From Betaproteobacteria bacterium (GTDB taxonomy: Bacteria > Pseudomonadota > Gammaproteobacteria > Burkholderiales > SG8-39): DNA of 10,465 bases. A program made the position numbers and the translations under genes. A model generated the notes under the pieces. It was not told the DNA's origin. It did not search any database and saw only the letters and a program-made list of their open reading frames with translations. Location: contig JAEKLK010000313.1 in the NCBI GenBank assembly GCA_019509895.1, forward strand, positions 1-10,465, written 5' to 3'. Positions 1 through 6,019 of the stretch are shown here, one piece after another (position 1 is the first letter of the stretch; each line of letters starts with the position of its first letter).

Positions 1-213
1 GCGCCCGGCACGCTCCGACTCCTGCTCGAGCACGAACACCGGCTTGCCGGCTTCGATGCTCTCGCCACGGCGCACGAACAGCTTCTGCAGCTGCCCGGCA
101 TAGGGCGAAGCGAGCATCAGGTACTCGCCCTCCACATAGCCCTGCCAGACGCCGTCATCCTGCTTCTGGCATCCGGCGAGGAGCGCAGCGACGACCAGGA
201 GCGCGCGTCTCAT
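1..213 (-). CDS. HlyD/YbhG-like efflux adaptor lipoprotein, N-terminal fragment
   Basis: This is the first 71 codons of a gene that runs off the left edge. The start ATG (211-213) overlaps the stop of the upstream tetR gene as ATGA, so translation is probably coupled. The product begins with two arginines, a short hydrophobic stretch and a lipobox (LLAGC, Cys15), so it should be a lipoprotein anchored in the inner or outer membrane. Residues about 24-66 contain the start of a biotinyl-lipoyl/HlyD-type beta domain: GYVEGEY, then ASPYAGQL, then VRRGESIEAGKPVF. That pattern is typical of periplasmic adaptor subunits of ABC or RND efflux pumps, particularly the YbhG type. In E. coli a TetR regulator (CecR) precedes ybhG and the ABC genes ybhFSR in the same order, so the missing downstream genes are probably an ABC transporter (inference). 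The coiled-coil hairpin and C-terminal barrels are outside the window. Confidence 0.82.
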   Translation of the reverse strand, partial: MRRALLVVAALLAGCQKQDDGVWQGYVEGEYLMLASPYAGQLQKLFVRRGESIEAGKPVFVLEQESERAGR

Positions 214-749
214 CGCTTGCCCCGCGCGATGCAGCGCGCCGCCATCTGCAGCACGGCGCGCGCCTCGGCGCGCGCTTCGCTGTTGTCGCGCGCAAGCTGC
301 AGCACAGCGCAGCCGATCACCACCGAATGGAAGAACGCCACGCACTCGGGCTCGGCGCGCAGCCCGCCCGAGGCGAGCGCCGGCGCCATGATGCCGCGCA
401 GCTCGCCGACGAAGCGCCGCAGCGCCCGCTTGATCGCCGGATCGCGATCGGCCGCCGCCACCAGGCCGAGCATCACGCGCACGGTGCGCTTGTCCGACGA
501 TCCCTCGGCGATGCCGCGCGCCACCTGCGACGGGCTGTGTTCGCGCGCATGCGCCAGCTCGCCCGCGAGCCGCTCGATCGAGTGGCGCGCCACCGCCTGC
601 ATCAGCTCGGCGCGGGTGGGGAAGTAGTAGGTGAGGTGGCTCTGGCGCACCCCGGCCGCGCGTGCGACGCGCGGCTGCGTCAGCTCGTGCGCGCCGCTCT
701 CGGCCAGGAGGCCGAGGGCCGCTTCGAGGATGCGGCTGCGCACGTCCAT
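210..749 (-). CDS. TetR/AcrR-family transcriptional repressor
   Basis: This 179-residue protein has the normal length of a TetR repressor. The DNA-binding domain is at residues about 4-50: RSRILEAALGLLAESG forms helix 1, residues 24-43 form the helix-turn-helix, and YYFPTRAEL (41-49) is the classic end of the TetR motif. The rest is the helical ligand-binding and dimerisation domain, whose ligand cannot be read from the sequence. The ATG at 747-749 is preferred because the TetR motif starts immediately after it and no better start exists. It has no Shine-Dalgarno sequence; instead a perfect inverted repeat (749-766) abuts the start codon, which suggests autorepression. The stop overlaps the start of the adaptor lipoprotein gene by 4 bp, so the repressor probably controls the efflux operon it leads. 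A second copy of the operator-like repeat lies at 1406-1421. Confidence 0.92.
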   Translation of the reverse strand: MDVRSRILEAALGLLAESGAHELTQPRVARAAGVRQSHLTYYFPTRAELMQAVARHSIERLAGELAHAREHSPSQVARGIAEGSSDKRTVRVMLGLVAAADRDPAIKRALRRFVGELRGIMAPALASGGLRAEPECVAFFHSVVIGCAVLQLARDNSEARAEARAVLQMAARCIARGKR

Positions 750-766
750 TTGGTAAGTCTACCAAA
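749..766. promoter_or_regulatory. Probable TetR operator at the tetR start codon
   Basis: A perfect inverted repeat with 7-bp arms, TTTGGTA and TACCAAA, is separated by 4 bp and touches the first base of the tetR ATG. On the minus strand it contains TAGACT, a weak -10-like hexamer ending 6 nt before the ATG. Repressor binding here would block both transcription and the start region. A TTGACA on the minus strand at 794-799 matches the -35 consensus, but it lies 32 bp from that hexamer, so it does not make a normal promoter with it. The nearly identical copy at 1406-1421 supports a sequence-specific binding site. That TetR is the protein bound is inferred from proximity and the palindromic form. 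Confidence 0.72.
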
Positions 767-905
767 CGCCGCGGCGCCGCGCCGGCCCTGTCGTGTCAAC
801 GCTGCAGTTCACGCGGCTCCTAGTCCTATCGACCTAGCCGCCGATGCGACGGGCGTTCGCGCCGGCGCGGCATCCTGCCAGTCTCTTGTTGCCGGGAGTC
901 GCGTT

Positions 906-1412
906 ATGAGGTCGTGGTTCGTGCTGGGTGCGAGCGCCGCCTGGAAACTCGCCTTTGCCATCGTGCTCGCGGGCTTTGTCTGCGTGCTCGCCTTCGTATG
1001 CCAGTCGCTCACCGGCCTTGCCCTGCTGCCGGACGCGCTGCCCCAGATCCCCGGCGCCTGGCTCGACGCGACGGCGTCGCGCCTGCCGTTTGCGATGCGC
1101 TGGCTGCCACGCGCCCTGCCGGCGGCGCTGCCCTTCGCCATCGTCTGCTTCGGTGCCATGGTGCTCGCCGCGGCGCTCGCGCGCCGGCAGACCGTGGCGC
1201 TCGAGGCGGCCAGGCGCGACGCTGAGGACCGGCAACGGCGCGTTCGCCAGTACGCCGGCGAAGTCGACAGCGACGGTCGCATGGAGCCCTACATCGGCTC
1301 GGACGTGACCGTGGTCGGGTTCGAGCCGGAAGAATCGTATCGATTTGTGACCGACGAAAGGTCGCCTGCGCCCGACAACGCCGTTTCCCGCGAGCGGGCG
1401 ACGAGTTGGTAG
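906..1412 (+). CDS. Small two-TM hypothetical membrane protein
   Basis: I do not recognise this 168-residue protein. The ATG at 906 is chosen because GGGAG lies 7 nt upstream (894-898); the frame stays open further upstream, but that part is antisense to tetR. Two hydrophobic segments are visible, at residues about 13-37 and about 70-92, separated by a short loop containing prolines. The second is followed by a charged, probably helical stretch (ARRQTVALEAARRDAEDRQRR, about 92-112). An acidic tail of about 50 residues follows, ending in Ser-Trp. Third codon positions are strongly G/C, as expected of a real gene here. The reading frames on the opposite strand give low-complexity Arg/Ala/Pro-rich protein and are less likely. 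Its stop codon lies inside the second TetR operator-like repeat. It is transcribed divergently from tetR, so the repressor could affect it. Function is unknown. Confidence 0.55.
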   Translation: MRSWFVLGASAAWKLAFAIVLAGFVCVLAFVCQSLTGLALLPDALPQIPGAWLDATASRLPFAMRWLPRALPAALPFAIVCFGAMVLAAALARRQTVALEAARRDAEDRQRRVRQYAGEVDSDGRMEPYIGSDVTVVGFEPEESYRFVTDERSPAPDNAVSRERATSW

Positions 1413-1421
1413 GCTTACCAA
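1406..1421. promoter_or_regulatory. Second TetR operator-like inverted repeat
   Basis: TTGGTA and TACCAA arms flank a 4-bp spacer (GGCT). Compared with the minus-strand reading of the repeat at 749-766, 15 of the 16 core positions are identical, including most of the spacer. It overlaps the stop codon of the two-TM protein gene and lies 107 bp upstream of the glycine-zipper lipoprotein ATG. It could therefore place that lipoprotein gene under the control of the same TetR protein. I see no convincing sigma-70 promoter overlapping it. Confidence 0.65.
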
Positions 1422-1452
1422 AACCGTAGGGCGCGTTACCAGCCGTAACATC

Positions 1453-1471
1453 CCGGCAGCACGGCTGCCGG
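1453..1471 (+). other. Short GC-rich hairpin between the hypothetical and lipoprotein genes
   Basis: A perfect 7-bp stem (CCGGCAG and CTGCCGG) encloses a 5-nt loop. No run of T follows, so it is not a standard intrinsic terminator. It could slow RNA polymerase, protect the end of the upstream transcript or lie in the 5' leader of the lipoprotein mRNA. Confidence 0.35.
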
Positions 1472-1513
1472 CGATCCCTGCTTCAATGCTCTCCGTACGT
1501 TTCAACTTTCTCT

Positions 1514-1520
1514 GAGGAGA
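1514..1520 (+). promoter_or_regulatory. Strong Shine-Dalgarno of the lipoprotein gene
   Basis: GAGGAGA is placed 7 nt before the ATG at 1528. It is one of the strongest ribosome binding sites in the window and settles the start of this short gene. Confidence 0.8.
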
Positions 1521-1527
1521 GCAGACA

Positions 1528-1722
1528 ATGAAATCCAGAATCGCAATCGTGCTCGCGGCAAGTTTCGTCGGCCTCGCGGGCTGCGCCTCGCAGGCGGAGA
1601 TGGTCGGCGCCGGCACCGGCGCGGCGGTCGGCGCGGCGGTGGGCGCCGGGCCGATGGCCACCCTCGGCGGCGCCATGGTCGGCTACGGCGCCGGCCACGT
1701 CTACGACCAGAAACACCGCTAA
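1528..1722 (+). CDS. Small glycine-zipper lipoprotein (OsmB-like)
   Basis: This 64-residue protein starts with a lipoprotein signal peptide: Lys/Arg at 2-4, a hydrophobic core, and the lipobox GLAGC with Cys19 as the expected lipidation site. The mature part of about 46 residues is dominated by Gly and Ala spaced as GAGTGAAVGAAVGAG (28-42) and a second block around GGAMVGYGAG (47-56). This is the glycine-zipper pattern of OsmB/Rick_17kDa/SlyB-type envelope lipoproteins, whose two short helices pack in or on the membrane. It ends in a short charged tail (YDQKHR). Such proteins are typically linked to envelope stress; the exact role is unknown. The strong ribosome binding site (1514-1520) and the signal sequence make it a convincing gene despite its size. 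A TetR operator-like repeat lies 107 bp upstream, and a REPIN-like element follows 24 bp after the stop. Confidence 0.87.
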   Translation: MKSRIAIVLAASFVGLAGCASQAEMVGAGTGAAVGAAVGAGPMATLGGAMVGYGAGHVYDQKHR

Positions 1723-1745
1723 GAGGGCTGGCAAAGGCCCACGGC

Positions 1746-1824
1746 GTCGTCCCCGCGCAGGCGGGGACCCCGTTTAGAACTTACCAAGACCGCTTAACGG
1801 GGTCCCCGCCTGCGCGGGGACGAC
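1746..1824. repeat. REPIN-like element: two inverted REP hairpins
   Basis: Two perfect 29-bp inverted arms (1746-1774 and 1796-1824) flank a 21-bp spacer. Each arm is itself a hairpin: GTCCCCGC, a 4-nt loop, GCGGGGAC. This two-level symmetry, with an imperfect palindromic REP in each arm and the pair inverted, is the form of a REP doublet (REPIN/BIME). Such elements are mobilised in trans by RAYT (Y1-type) transposases and are usually present in many copies per genome. No RAYT gene is in this window. The whole element could fold into one long hairpin at the end of the lipoprotein transcript and act as a barrier to 3' decay or as a partial terminator. There is no T run. Confidence 0.8.
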
Positions 1825-1940
1825 CGGCAAGAGCTTCCTACGCGAACAGCGGTCGGCCGCGCCGTGCCGCAGTCGCAGCAGTCGCAGGCCGCGGCGTAGG
1901 TACCCTCGGGGAGAAAATATTCTAAACTTGAAGCCGGTCC

Positions 1941-2801
1941 ATGAAACTTAAGGCCCTGACACAGCAGCAGGTCGAGCAGTACTGGCGCGAGGGCTTCGTG
2001 CCGAAGATCCGCGTCATGAGCCGCGAGGACGCCGAGCGCGCCAGGGCGGCGCTCGAGGACTACGAGCAGCGCACCGGCGGGCCGCTGCGCGGCAATCTCC
2101 GTCACAAGGCGCATCTGCTGTTTCCGTTCCTGTCGGAGATCGTGCGCAACAATCGCATCCTCGATGCGATCGAGGATCTCTACGGGCCGAATCTCTTCTG
2201 CTGGACGTCGAACTTCTTCATCAAGGAAGCGCGCAACCCGGCGTTCGTGAGCTGGCACCAGGACGCGACCTACTGGGGCCTGTCGGCACCCGACGTGGTG
2301 AGCGCCTGGGTGGCGCTGACGCCGAGCAACACGGCCAACGGCGCCATGGGCGTCATGCCGGGCTCGCATCGCACGGAGCAGCTGCCGCATCGCGACACCT
2401 TCGACAAGAACAACCTGCTGACGCGCGGCCAGGAGATCGCCGTCGACGTCGATGAGTCGGAGGCGTTCTATCTCGATCTTGAGCCGGGAGAAGCGTCGCT
2501 GCACCACGTGTTGCTCGTGCACGGCTCGCCGCCCAATCCGTCGGACGACCGCCGCATCGGCTTCGCGATCCGGTACGTGCCGACGTCGGTGCGCCAGCTC
2601 CATGGCGAGGACAGCGCGACGCTCGTGCGCGGCGTCGACAGCTTCCACCATTTCGACCACGAGCCGATCCCGACGCGCGAGATGGAGCCCGAGCTCGTCG
2701 CCCTGCACAAGCAGATCGCCGAGCGTAGCGCCCAGATTCTTTACCGCGGCACCGAGATCAAGTCGTACGACGATCCGGCCGCGCGCGGCACCTACCGCTA
2801 G
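1941..2801 (+). CDS. Phytanoyl-CoA dioxygenase (PhyH) family Fe(II)/2-oxoglutarate oxygenase
   Basis: This is a 286-residue protein of normal length for the bacterial PhyH family. The start is fixed by an in-frame stop at 1929-1931. The double-stranded beta-helix carries the metal site: HxD is His106 and Asp108 in SWHQDATYWGL, and the distal His is His194 in VHGSPPNPS. Arg204/205 or Arg211 in the following RRIGFAIRY is the likely 2-oxoglutarate anchor. The segment GVMPGSH (137-143) is also typical. Such enzymes hydroxylate or oxidatively cleave small molecules and acyl derivatives in the cytoplasm; the substrate here cannot be assigned. Its stop codon overlaps that of the convergent amidohydrolase gene. 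The Shine-Dalgarno is weak. Upstream, AT-rich DNA at 1914-1925 contains TATTCT, a possible -10 element with no clear -35. A catabolic link with the amidohydrolase is possible but is inferred from position only. Confidence 0.9.
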   Translation: MKLKALTQQQVEQYWREGFVPKIRVMSREDAERARAALEDYEQRTGGPLRGNLRHKAHLLFPFLSEIVRNNRILDAIEDLYGPNLFCWTSNFFIKEARNPAFVSWHQDATYWGLSAPDVVSAWVALTPSNTANGAMGVMPGSHRTEQLPHRDTFDKNNLLTRGQEIAVDVDESEAFYLDLEPGEASLHHVLLVHGSPPNPSDDRRIGFAIRYVPTSVRQLHGEDSATLVRGVDSFHHFDHEPIPTREMEPELVALHKQIAERSAQILYRGTEIKSYDDPAARGTYR

Positions 2802-3853
2802 ATTTTTTCCAGTCTCAGGAGCTTCGCCGCCGTCTCGCCGAGCATGGCGCGACGATCCGCGTCGGAGAGCTCCGGAGTACCGAGGATGTGGTCGACCGAG
2901 GTCTTGGTCCAGCCGAACGGGTCGTCGGTGCCCATGACGATTTGCGAGGCGCCGACCTGCGCGGTGAGATGGCGCAGCGCTTCCGGCGTGAAGACGAGCG
3001 AGTCGAAATAGAGCTGCCGGAGGTATTCGGTCGGCTTCTTCTGCAGCTTCACCGCCGCGCAGCGGTCGGGGAAGGTGAGGCAGATGTGGTCGGAGCGGTC
3101 GGCGTAGGAGGCGAGGTAGCCGCCGCCGTGCGCGGCACAGAGCTTGATCCCCGGGAAGCGGTCGAGCGTGCCTTCGTAAATCAGATGCGACAACGCGAGC
3201 GTGGTCTCGAGCGGGTTCCAGATGGTGTTGTTCAGGCCGCCGTTGCCGCGCAGGCGATTGTCGAGATCCTTGCTCGCCTGCGGGTGCATGAAGACGAGCA
3301 CCCCCAGCTCCTCCACCTTGGCCCAGAACGGATGGAACTTCGGATCGGAGAGCTCGGCGCCTTCCACCGAGCCGCCGATGGCTGCGCCGCGCAGGTTGAG
3401 CTTCTTCACCGCGTGCTCGAGCTGCTGCGCGGCGAGATCGGGATATTGCAAGGCGACGCTGGCGAAGGCGACGAAGCGCTCGGGCTGGCTGGCGCAGAGC
3501 TCGGCGAGCTTCTGGTTCTGCAGCTCGATCACCTTGGTGGCGAGCTCGCGCTCGAGCGCGTACCAGGTCGGGTTGATCGACAGCGCCTGCATGTCGATGC
3601 CTTGCTCGTCCATGCGCTTAAGTCGCTCGGCGAGCGGGTGCGCGTACACCGGCGCGATCTTCTGCTGCATCAGCGACAGCGCTTCCGGGACGACCGCATG
3701 CGCGTGCACGTCGATCGTGCGCACGCGCCGGCCGCCGACCGAGACTTCGCGCCGGCGCGGCTGTGCGTGGGCGGCCGGCAGCAGCTCGCATCCGGTGAAG
3801 GCGATGCCGGCGAGCGCGCCGGCCTGTCCGAGGAATTCGCGGCGCGTGCTCAT
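2798..3853 (-). CDS. Tat-exported metal-dependent amidohydrolase (amidohydrolase_2, ACMSD-like)
   Basis: This 351-residue protein starts with a twin-arginine signal (TRREFLG at 3-9, hydrophobic stretch, probable cleavage after AHA at 28-30), so it should be exported folded to the periplasm. The mature part is a TIM-barrel amidohydrolase of the PF04909 group. Metal and catalytic residues are visible in order: His50 and His52 (DVHAH), His190 (FMHP), His242 (AAHGGG) and Asp310 (GTDDPFGW). This is the layout of aminocarboxymuconate-semialdehyde decarboxylase and related decarboxylases and hydrolases. Exported members are less usual, and the substrate is unknown. The start at 3853 has a good Shine-Dalgarno (GGGAGG at 3858-3863, 4 nt from the ATG). 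The gene lies 34 bp beyond a terminator hairpin, so it needs its own promoter or depends on readthrough. It converges on the PhyH gene with a 4-bp stop overlap. Confidence 0.9.
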   Translation of the reverse strand: MSTRREFLGQAGALAGIAFTGCELLPAAHAQPRRREVSVGGRRVRTIDVHAHAVVPEALSLMQQKIAPVYAHPLAERLKRMDEQGIDMQALSINPTWYALERELATKVIELQNQKLAELCASQPERFVAFASVALQYPDLAAQQLEHAVKKLNLRGAAIGGSVEGAELSDPKFHPFWAKVEELGVLVFMHPQASKDLDNRLRGNGGLNNTIWNPLETTLALSHLIYEGTLDRFPGIKLCAAHGGGYLASYADRSDHICLTFPDRCAAVKLQKKPTEYLRQLYFDSLVFTPEALRHLTAQVGASQIVMGTDDPFGWTKTSVDHILGTPELSDADRRAMLGETAAKLLRLEKI

Positions 3854-3887
3854 GCGGCCTCCCGTGTCTTCATGGTGGCGCGAGCAT

Positions 3888-3919
3888 AAAACAAAAGGCC
3901 GGACGCGCGTCCGGCCTTT
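3888..3919 (-). terminator. Intrinsic terminator of the DUF4142 gene
   Basis: A perfect 26-bp palindrome (3894-3919), with GGCCGGACG pairing with CGTCCGGCC, is followed on the minus strand by TTTTGTTTT. It lies 18 bp past the DUF4142 stop codon. This is a standard Rho-independent terminator. It separates that gene from the amidohydrolase gene downstream on the same strand. Confidence 0.88.
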
Positions 3920-3937
3920 CGCGGAGAGCGAGTGCGG

Positions 3938-4459
3938 TTACTTGGACGAGGAGCCGGCGGCGGCGCCCTGCGCGAGGCGCTGCGCCATCTGCAAGTGCTC
4001 TTTGATCTTGGCGTTCGCCTGCTGCACCGCGGACTTGAACTGCGGGTCCTTCGCCTTGGCGGCGATGTTCTCGGTGTCCTGGACGTTCTTCTCGTGGTCC
4101 TTGACCATGTGCTCCATGTAGTCCTTGTCGAACTCGGCGCCGGATTTGCGCTCGAGCAGCTTCGACTGCGCCATGTCCTTCATCGGCGCGTTGTCCGGCA
4201 GCGCGACGCCCTTCGACTTGGCGAGCGACTTCAGCTCGTCGAGCATCTTGCCGTGGTCCTGCACCATCTGCTGCGCGAACTTCTTGACGTCTGGGCTCTG
4301 TGCTTTGGAGGAGCCCATCTTGCCGGCTTCAATCTCGGCGATGTTCGCGCTGGCCAGCTGCTTCATGGCGGCCTGGTCGTCGTTACTCATCTTGTCCTGG
4401 GCGTAGGCGGGCGCAGCGACGAACGCCGCGAGCGCCAGGGCGGGAATCAGGGAACGCAT
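3938..4459 (-). CDS. Secreted DUF4142 protein (ferritin-like helical)
   Basis: This 173-residue protein has a Sec signal peptide (residues 1-20, cleavage after AYA). The mature protein is almost wholly helical and belongs to the DUF4142 (PF13628) family of periplasmic proteins with a predicted ferritin-like four-helix bundle. Two matching motifs, MVQDH (65-69) and MVKDH (118-122), occupy equivalent places in the two helical halves. They are the likely metal-binding or structural core of the family. The C-terminus is low complexity (GAAAGSSSK). DUF4142 proteins are linked to stress and envelope conditions, but no reaction is established. A Shine-Dalgarno AGGAG (4467-4471) lies 7 nt before the ATG, and an intrinsic terminator follows, so it is probably monocistronic. 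Codon use is richer in AAG and GAC than its neighbours, which could mean high expression. Confidence 0.9.
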   Translation of the reverse strand: MRSLIPALALAAFVAAPAYAQDKMSNDDQAAMKQLASANIAEIEAGKMGSSKAQSPDVKKFAQQMVQDHGKMLDELKSLAKSKGVALPDNAPMKDMAQSKLLERKSGAEFDKDYMEHMVKDHEKNVQDTENIAAKAKDPQFKSAVQQANAKIKEHLQMAQRLAQGAAAGSSSK

Positions 4460-4512
4460 TGGGAAGCTCCTGCTCAGTAGTGGGAAACACCCGACCTCAG
4501 CAAGCGATGTGC

Positions 4513-4541
4513 CTGAATTCGGTGCCTGACCCCGAATTCAG
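4513..4541. repeat. Conserved-looking EcoRI-type palindrome at the end of the GGT gene
   Basis: Perfect 10-bp arms, CTGAATTCGG and CCGAATTCAG, flank a 9-nt loop (TGCCTGACC). The right arm overlaps the GGT stop codon. Elements of the form AATTCGG-GTCAGGCACC-GAATT recur in many proteobacterial genomes in my recollection, often as short REP-like repeats. I cannot confirm copy number from this window. It could be a dispersed repeat that has become the 3' end of the operon transcript. It lacks a T run, so it is not a classical terminator. Confidence 0.6.
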
Positions 4542-6019
4542 ACCTCGGCCACCGTATCGGCCCACGGCTGCGCCGGCTCGGTGCAGCCCATGTTCATCTC
4601 GCCCGAGCGCAGCACGCCGCAGGGCCGGGCGTAGGCGTCGGGGTAGACGCCGCGGCGCGCGGTGGCGACCCGGAAAGCCGCTTCCAGCGCCCGGCGATCG
4701 TCCGGCGCGAGCGCCGGATCGGCGAGCACCGTGTCGCCGCCGCTCATGTCCATGCGCGGGCGGTGGAACGCGTCCTCGAGCGTCATCCCGTGGTCGATCA
4801 GGAACGAGCTCAGCTGCAGCACCGCTCCGACGATCTTCCTGCCGCCCGCGGCGCCGAGCGCATAGCGATCGCCGCTCGGCGTCTCGCCCACCACCGGGCA
4901 GTAGTTACCGAGGCAGCGCTTGCCCGGCGCGAGCGAGTTGGGCCTTCCGGGCTCCGGGTCAAACCACATGATGCCGTTGTTGAGCAGTACCCCGGTCGAA
5001 GGCGAGACGACGCGCGAGCCGAAGATGGAGAGCAGCGTCTGCGTTACCGCGCAGAAATTGCCCTCGCGGTCGACGATGCTGAAGTGCGTCGTGCAGCCAT
5101 CCCGGTCGCCGGCCGTCTGGAAGCGCTCGCCCCAATGCCGCGCGAGCGTGCGCGCATAGTCGACGTAGCCCGGCTTCGCTACCGCCTGCAAATCGCGCAG
5201 GCACTCGACGATCACCGGCCCGCCGGTCATGCCGGGCGCGGCGAACACGCGGCCGCCGTGGTAGCGGACCTCGATCGGCTCGGCCCACTGCGCGCGATAG
5301 GCGGCGAGAGCGCCGACCTCGCCGCCATAGAGGGCCGTTGCGCCCTGGCGGCCGATGGTTTCGAGCGTGTCCGCGAGCCGGCGCTGGTCGAGGCGTTTCT
5401 CGCTCGTCGCCGTCCAGCCGGCGAGCGGCGGCCAGCGGCCGTCTTCCAGGAAGAGCGCCGCAGCATCGCCATCGAGCGATAGCGGCCGCGCGGTCGAGGC
5501 GATCAGCAGGCCGGCGTACCAGTCGAGCAGCATCCCCTCGCGCGCGAGCTTGGCAGCCGGCGCGACGACCTCGCGCCAGGGAAGGCGGCCGAACTTCTGG
5601 TGCGCGAGCTCCATGCCGGCGGCCACGCCGGGCACCGCGACCGCGGTGGCGCCTTGCACGTTGCGGTCGTCTTTCACGCGCGGCCAGGCGAAGAGCTCCG
5701 GATCTTGTCCGCCGACCACCGGATAGTCCGCGGGATTCAGCGCCCGCGGCGAGCGCATGCCGTAGTCGACGACGTACGCCTTCTGCTCCTTTGCGCGCCA
5801 CAGGACCATCGCGCCGCCCGCGGCGACGCCGCTCATCCACGGCTCGACCACGCCGACCGCGAACGACGTGGCGACCGCGGCATCGATCGCATCGCCGCCC
5901 GCGGCGAGCACCTCGGCGCCGACGGTCGCCGCCTTCTTGTGTTGCGCGGCCACCACGCCGCCGCGCGTCGCGACGATCCGCTTGCGGACCAGCTGCGTAT
6001 CGGAGAAGTTGTCGTTCAT
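4538..6019 (-). CDS. Gamma-glutamyltransferase-like Ntn hydrolase, non-canonical active site
   Basis: This 493-residue protein covers the full GGT fold (PF01019). The large-subunit signature GGDAIDAAVATSFAVGVVEP is at 41-60, followed by SGVAAGGAMVLW (63-74). The self-cleavage site is Cys309-Thr310 in CTTHFSIVD, so Thr310 would become the N-terminal nucleophile of the small subunit. GGTs normally follow this with an NN-x-MDDF segment and a Ser-Ser pair after PGKRP. Here the sequence reads NNGIMWFDPEPG (347-358) and PGKRCLGNYCP (365-375), so the Asp that holds the glutamyl amino group and the oxyanion Ser-Ser are replaced. There is no signal peptide, unlike periplasmic E. coli GGT, so it should be cytoplasmic. 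Its ATG overlaps the GNAT stop as ATGA, making it the last gene of the operon. It probably cleaves an amide other than glutathione. Expected activity: amidase or acylase on a substrate delivered by the operon. Confidence 0.9.
   Translation of the reverse strand: MNDNFSDTQLVRKRIVATRGGVVAAQHKKAATVGAEVLAAGGDAIDAAVATSFAVGVVEPWMSGVAAGGAMVLWRAKEQKAYVVDYGMRSPRALNPADYPVVGGQDPELFAWPRVKDDRNVQGATAVAVPGVAAGMELAHQKFGRLPWREVVAPAAKLAREGMLLDWYAGLLIASTARPLSLDGDAAALFLEDGRWPPLAGWTATSEKRLDQRRLADTLETIGRQGATALYGGEVGALAAYRAQWAEPIEVRYHGGRVFAAPGMTGGPVIVECLRDLQAVAKPGYVDYARTLARHWGERFQTAGDRDGCTTHFSIVDREGNFCAVTQTLLSIFGSRVVSPSTGVLLNNGIMWFDPEPGRPNSLAPGKRCLGNYCPVVGETPSGDRYALGAAGGRKIVGAVLQLSSFLIDHGMTLEDAFHRPRMDMSGGDTVLADPALAPDDRRALEAAFRVATARRGVYPDAYARPCGVLRSGEMNMGCTEPAQPWADTVAEV

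Noticed and set aside
834..1676. 280-residue open frame on the minus strand over the two-TM and lipoprotein genes
   Set aside because: The product is low-complexity Ala/Pro/Arg-rich with no domain, and it covers two plus-strand genes with ribosome binding sites and signal or TM segments. It is a GC-rich antisense shadow.
1794..2708. 304-residue minus-strand open frame opposite the dioxygenase gene
   Set aside because: It is antisense to a clear PhyH enzyme, Arg/His-rich and without recognisable motifs.
3801..3851. Lipobox-like FTGC in the amidohydrolase signal peptide
   Set aside because: The -3 position is Phe, which is atypical, and a clear Tat motif and AHA cleavage site follow. Tat export without lipidation is more likely.
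3850..3873. Seven-codon leader (MKTREAA) ending on the amidohydrolase start codon
   Set aside because: No Shine-Dalgarno precedes its ATG, no regulatory codon pattern is seen, and the overlap can arise by chance in 20 nt.
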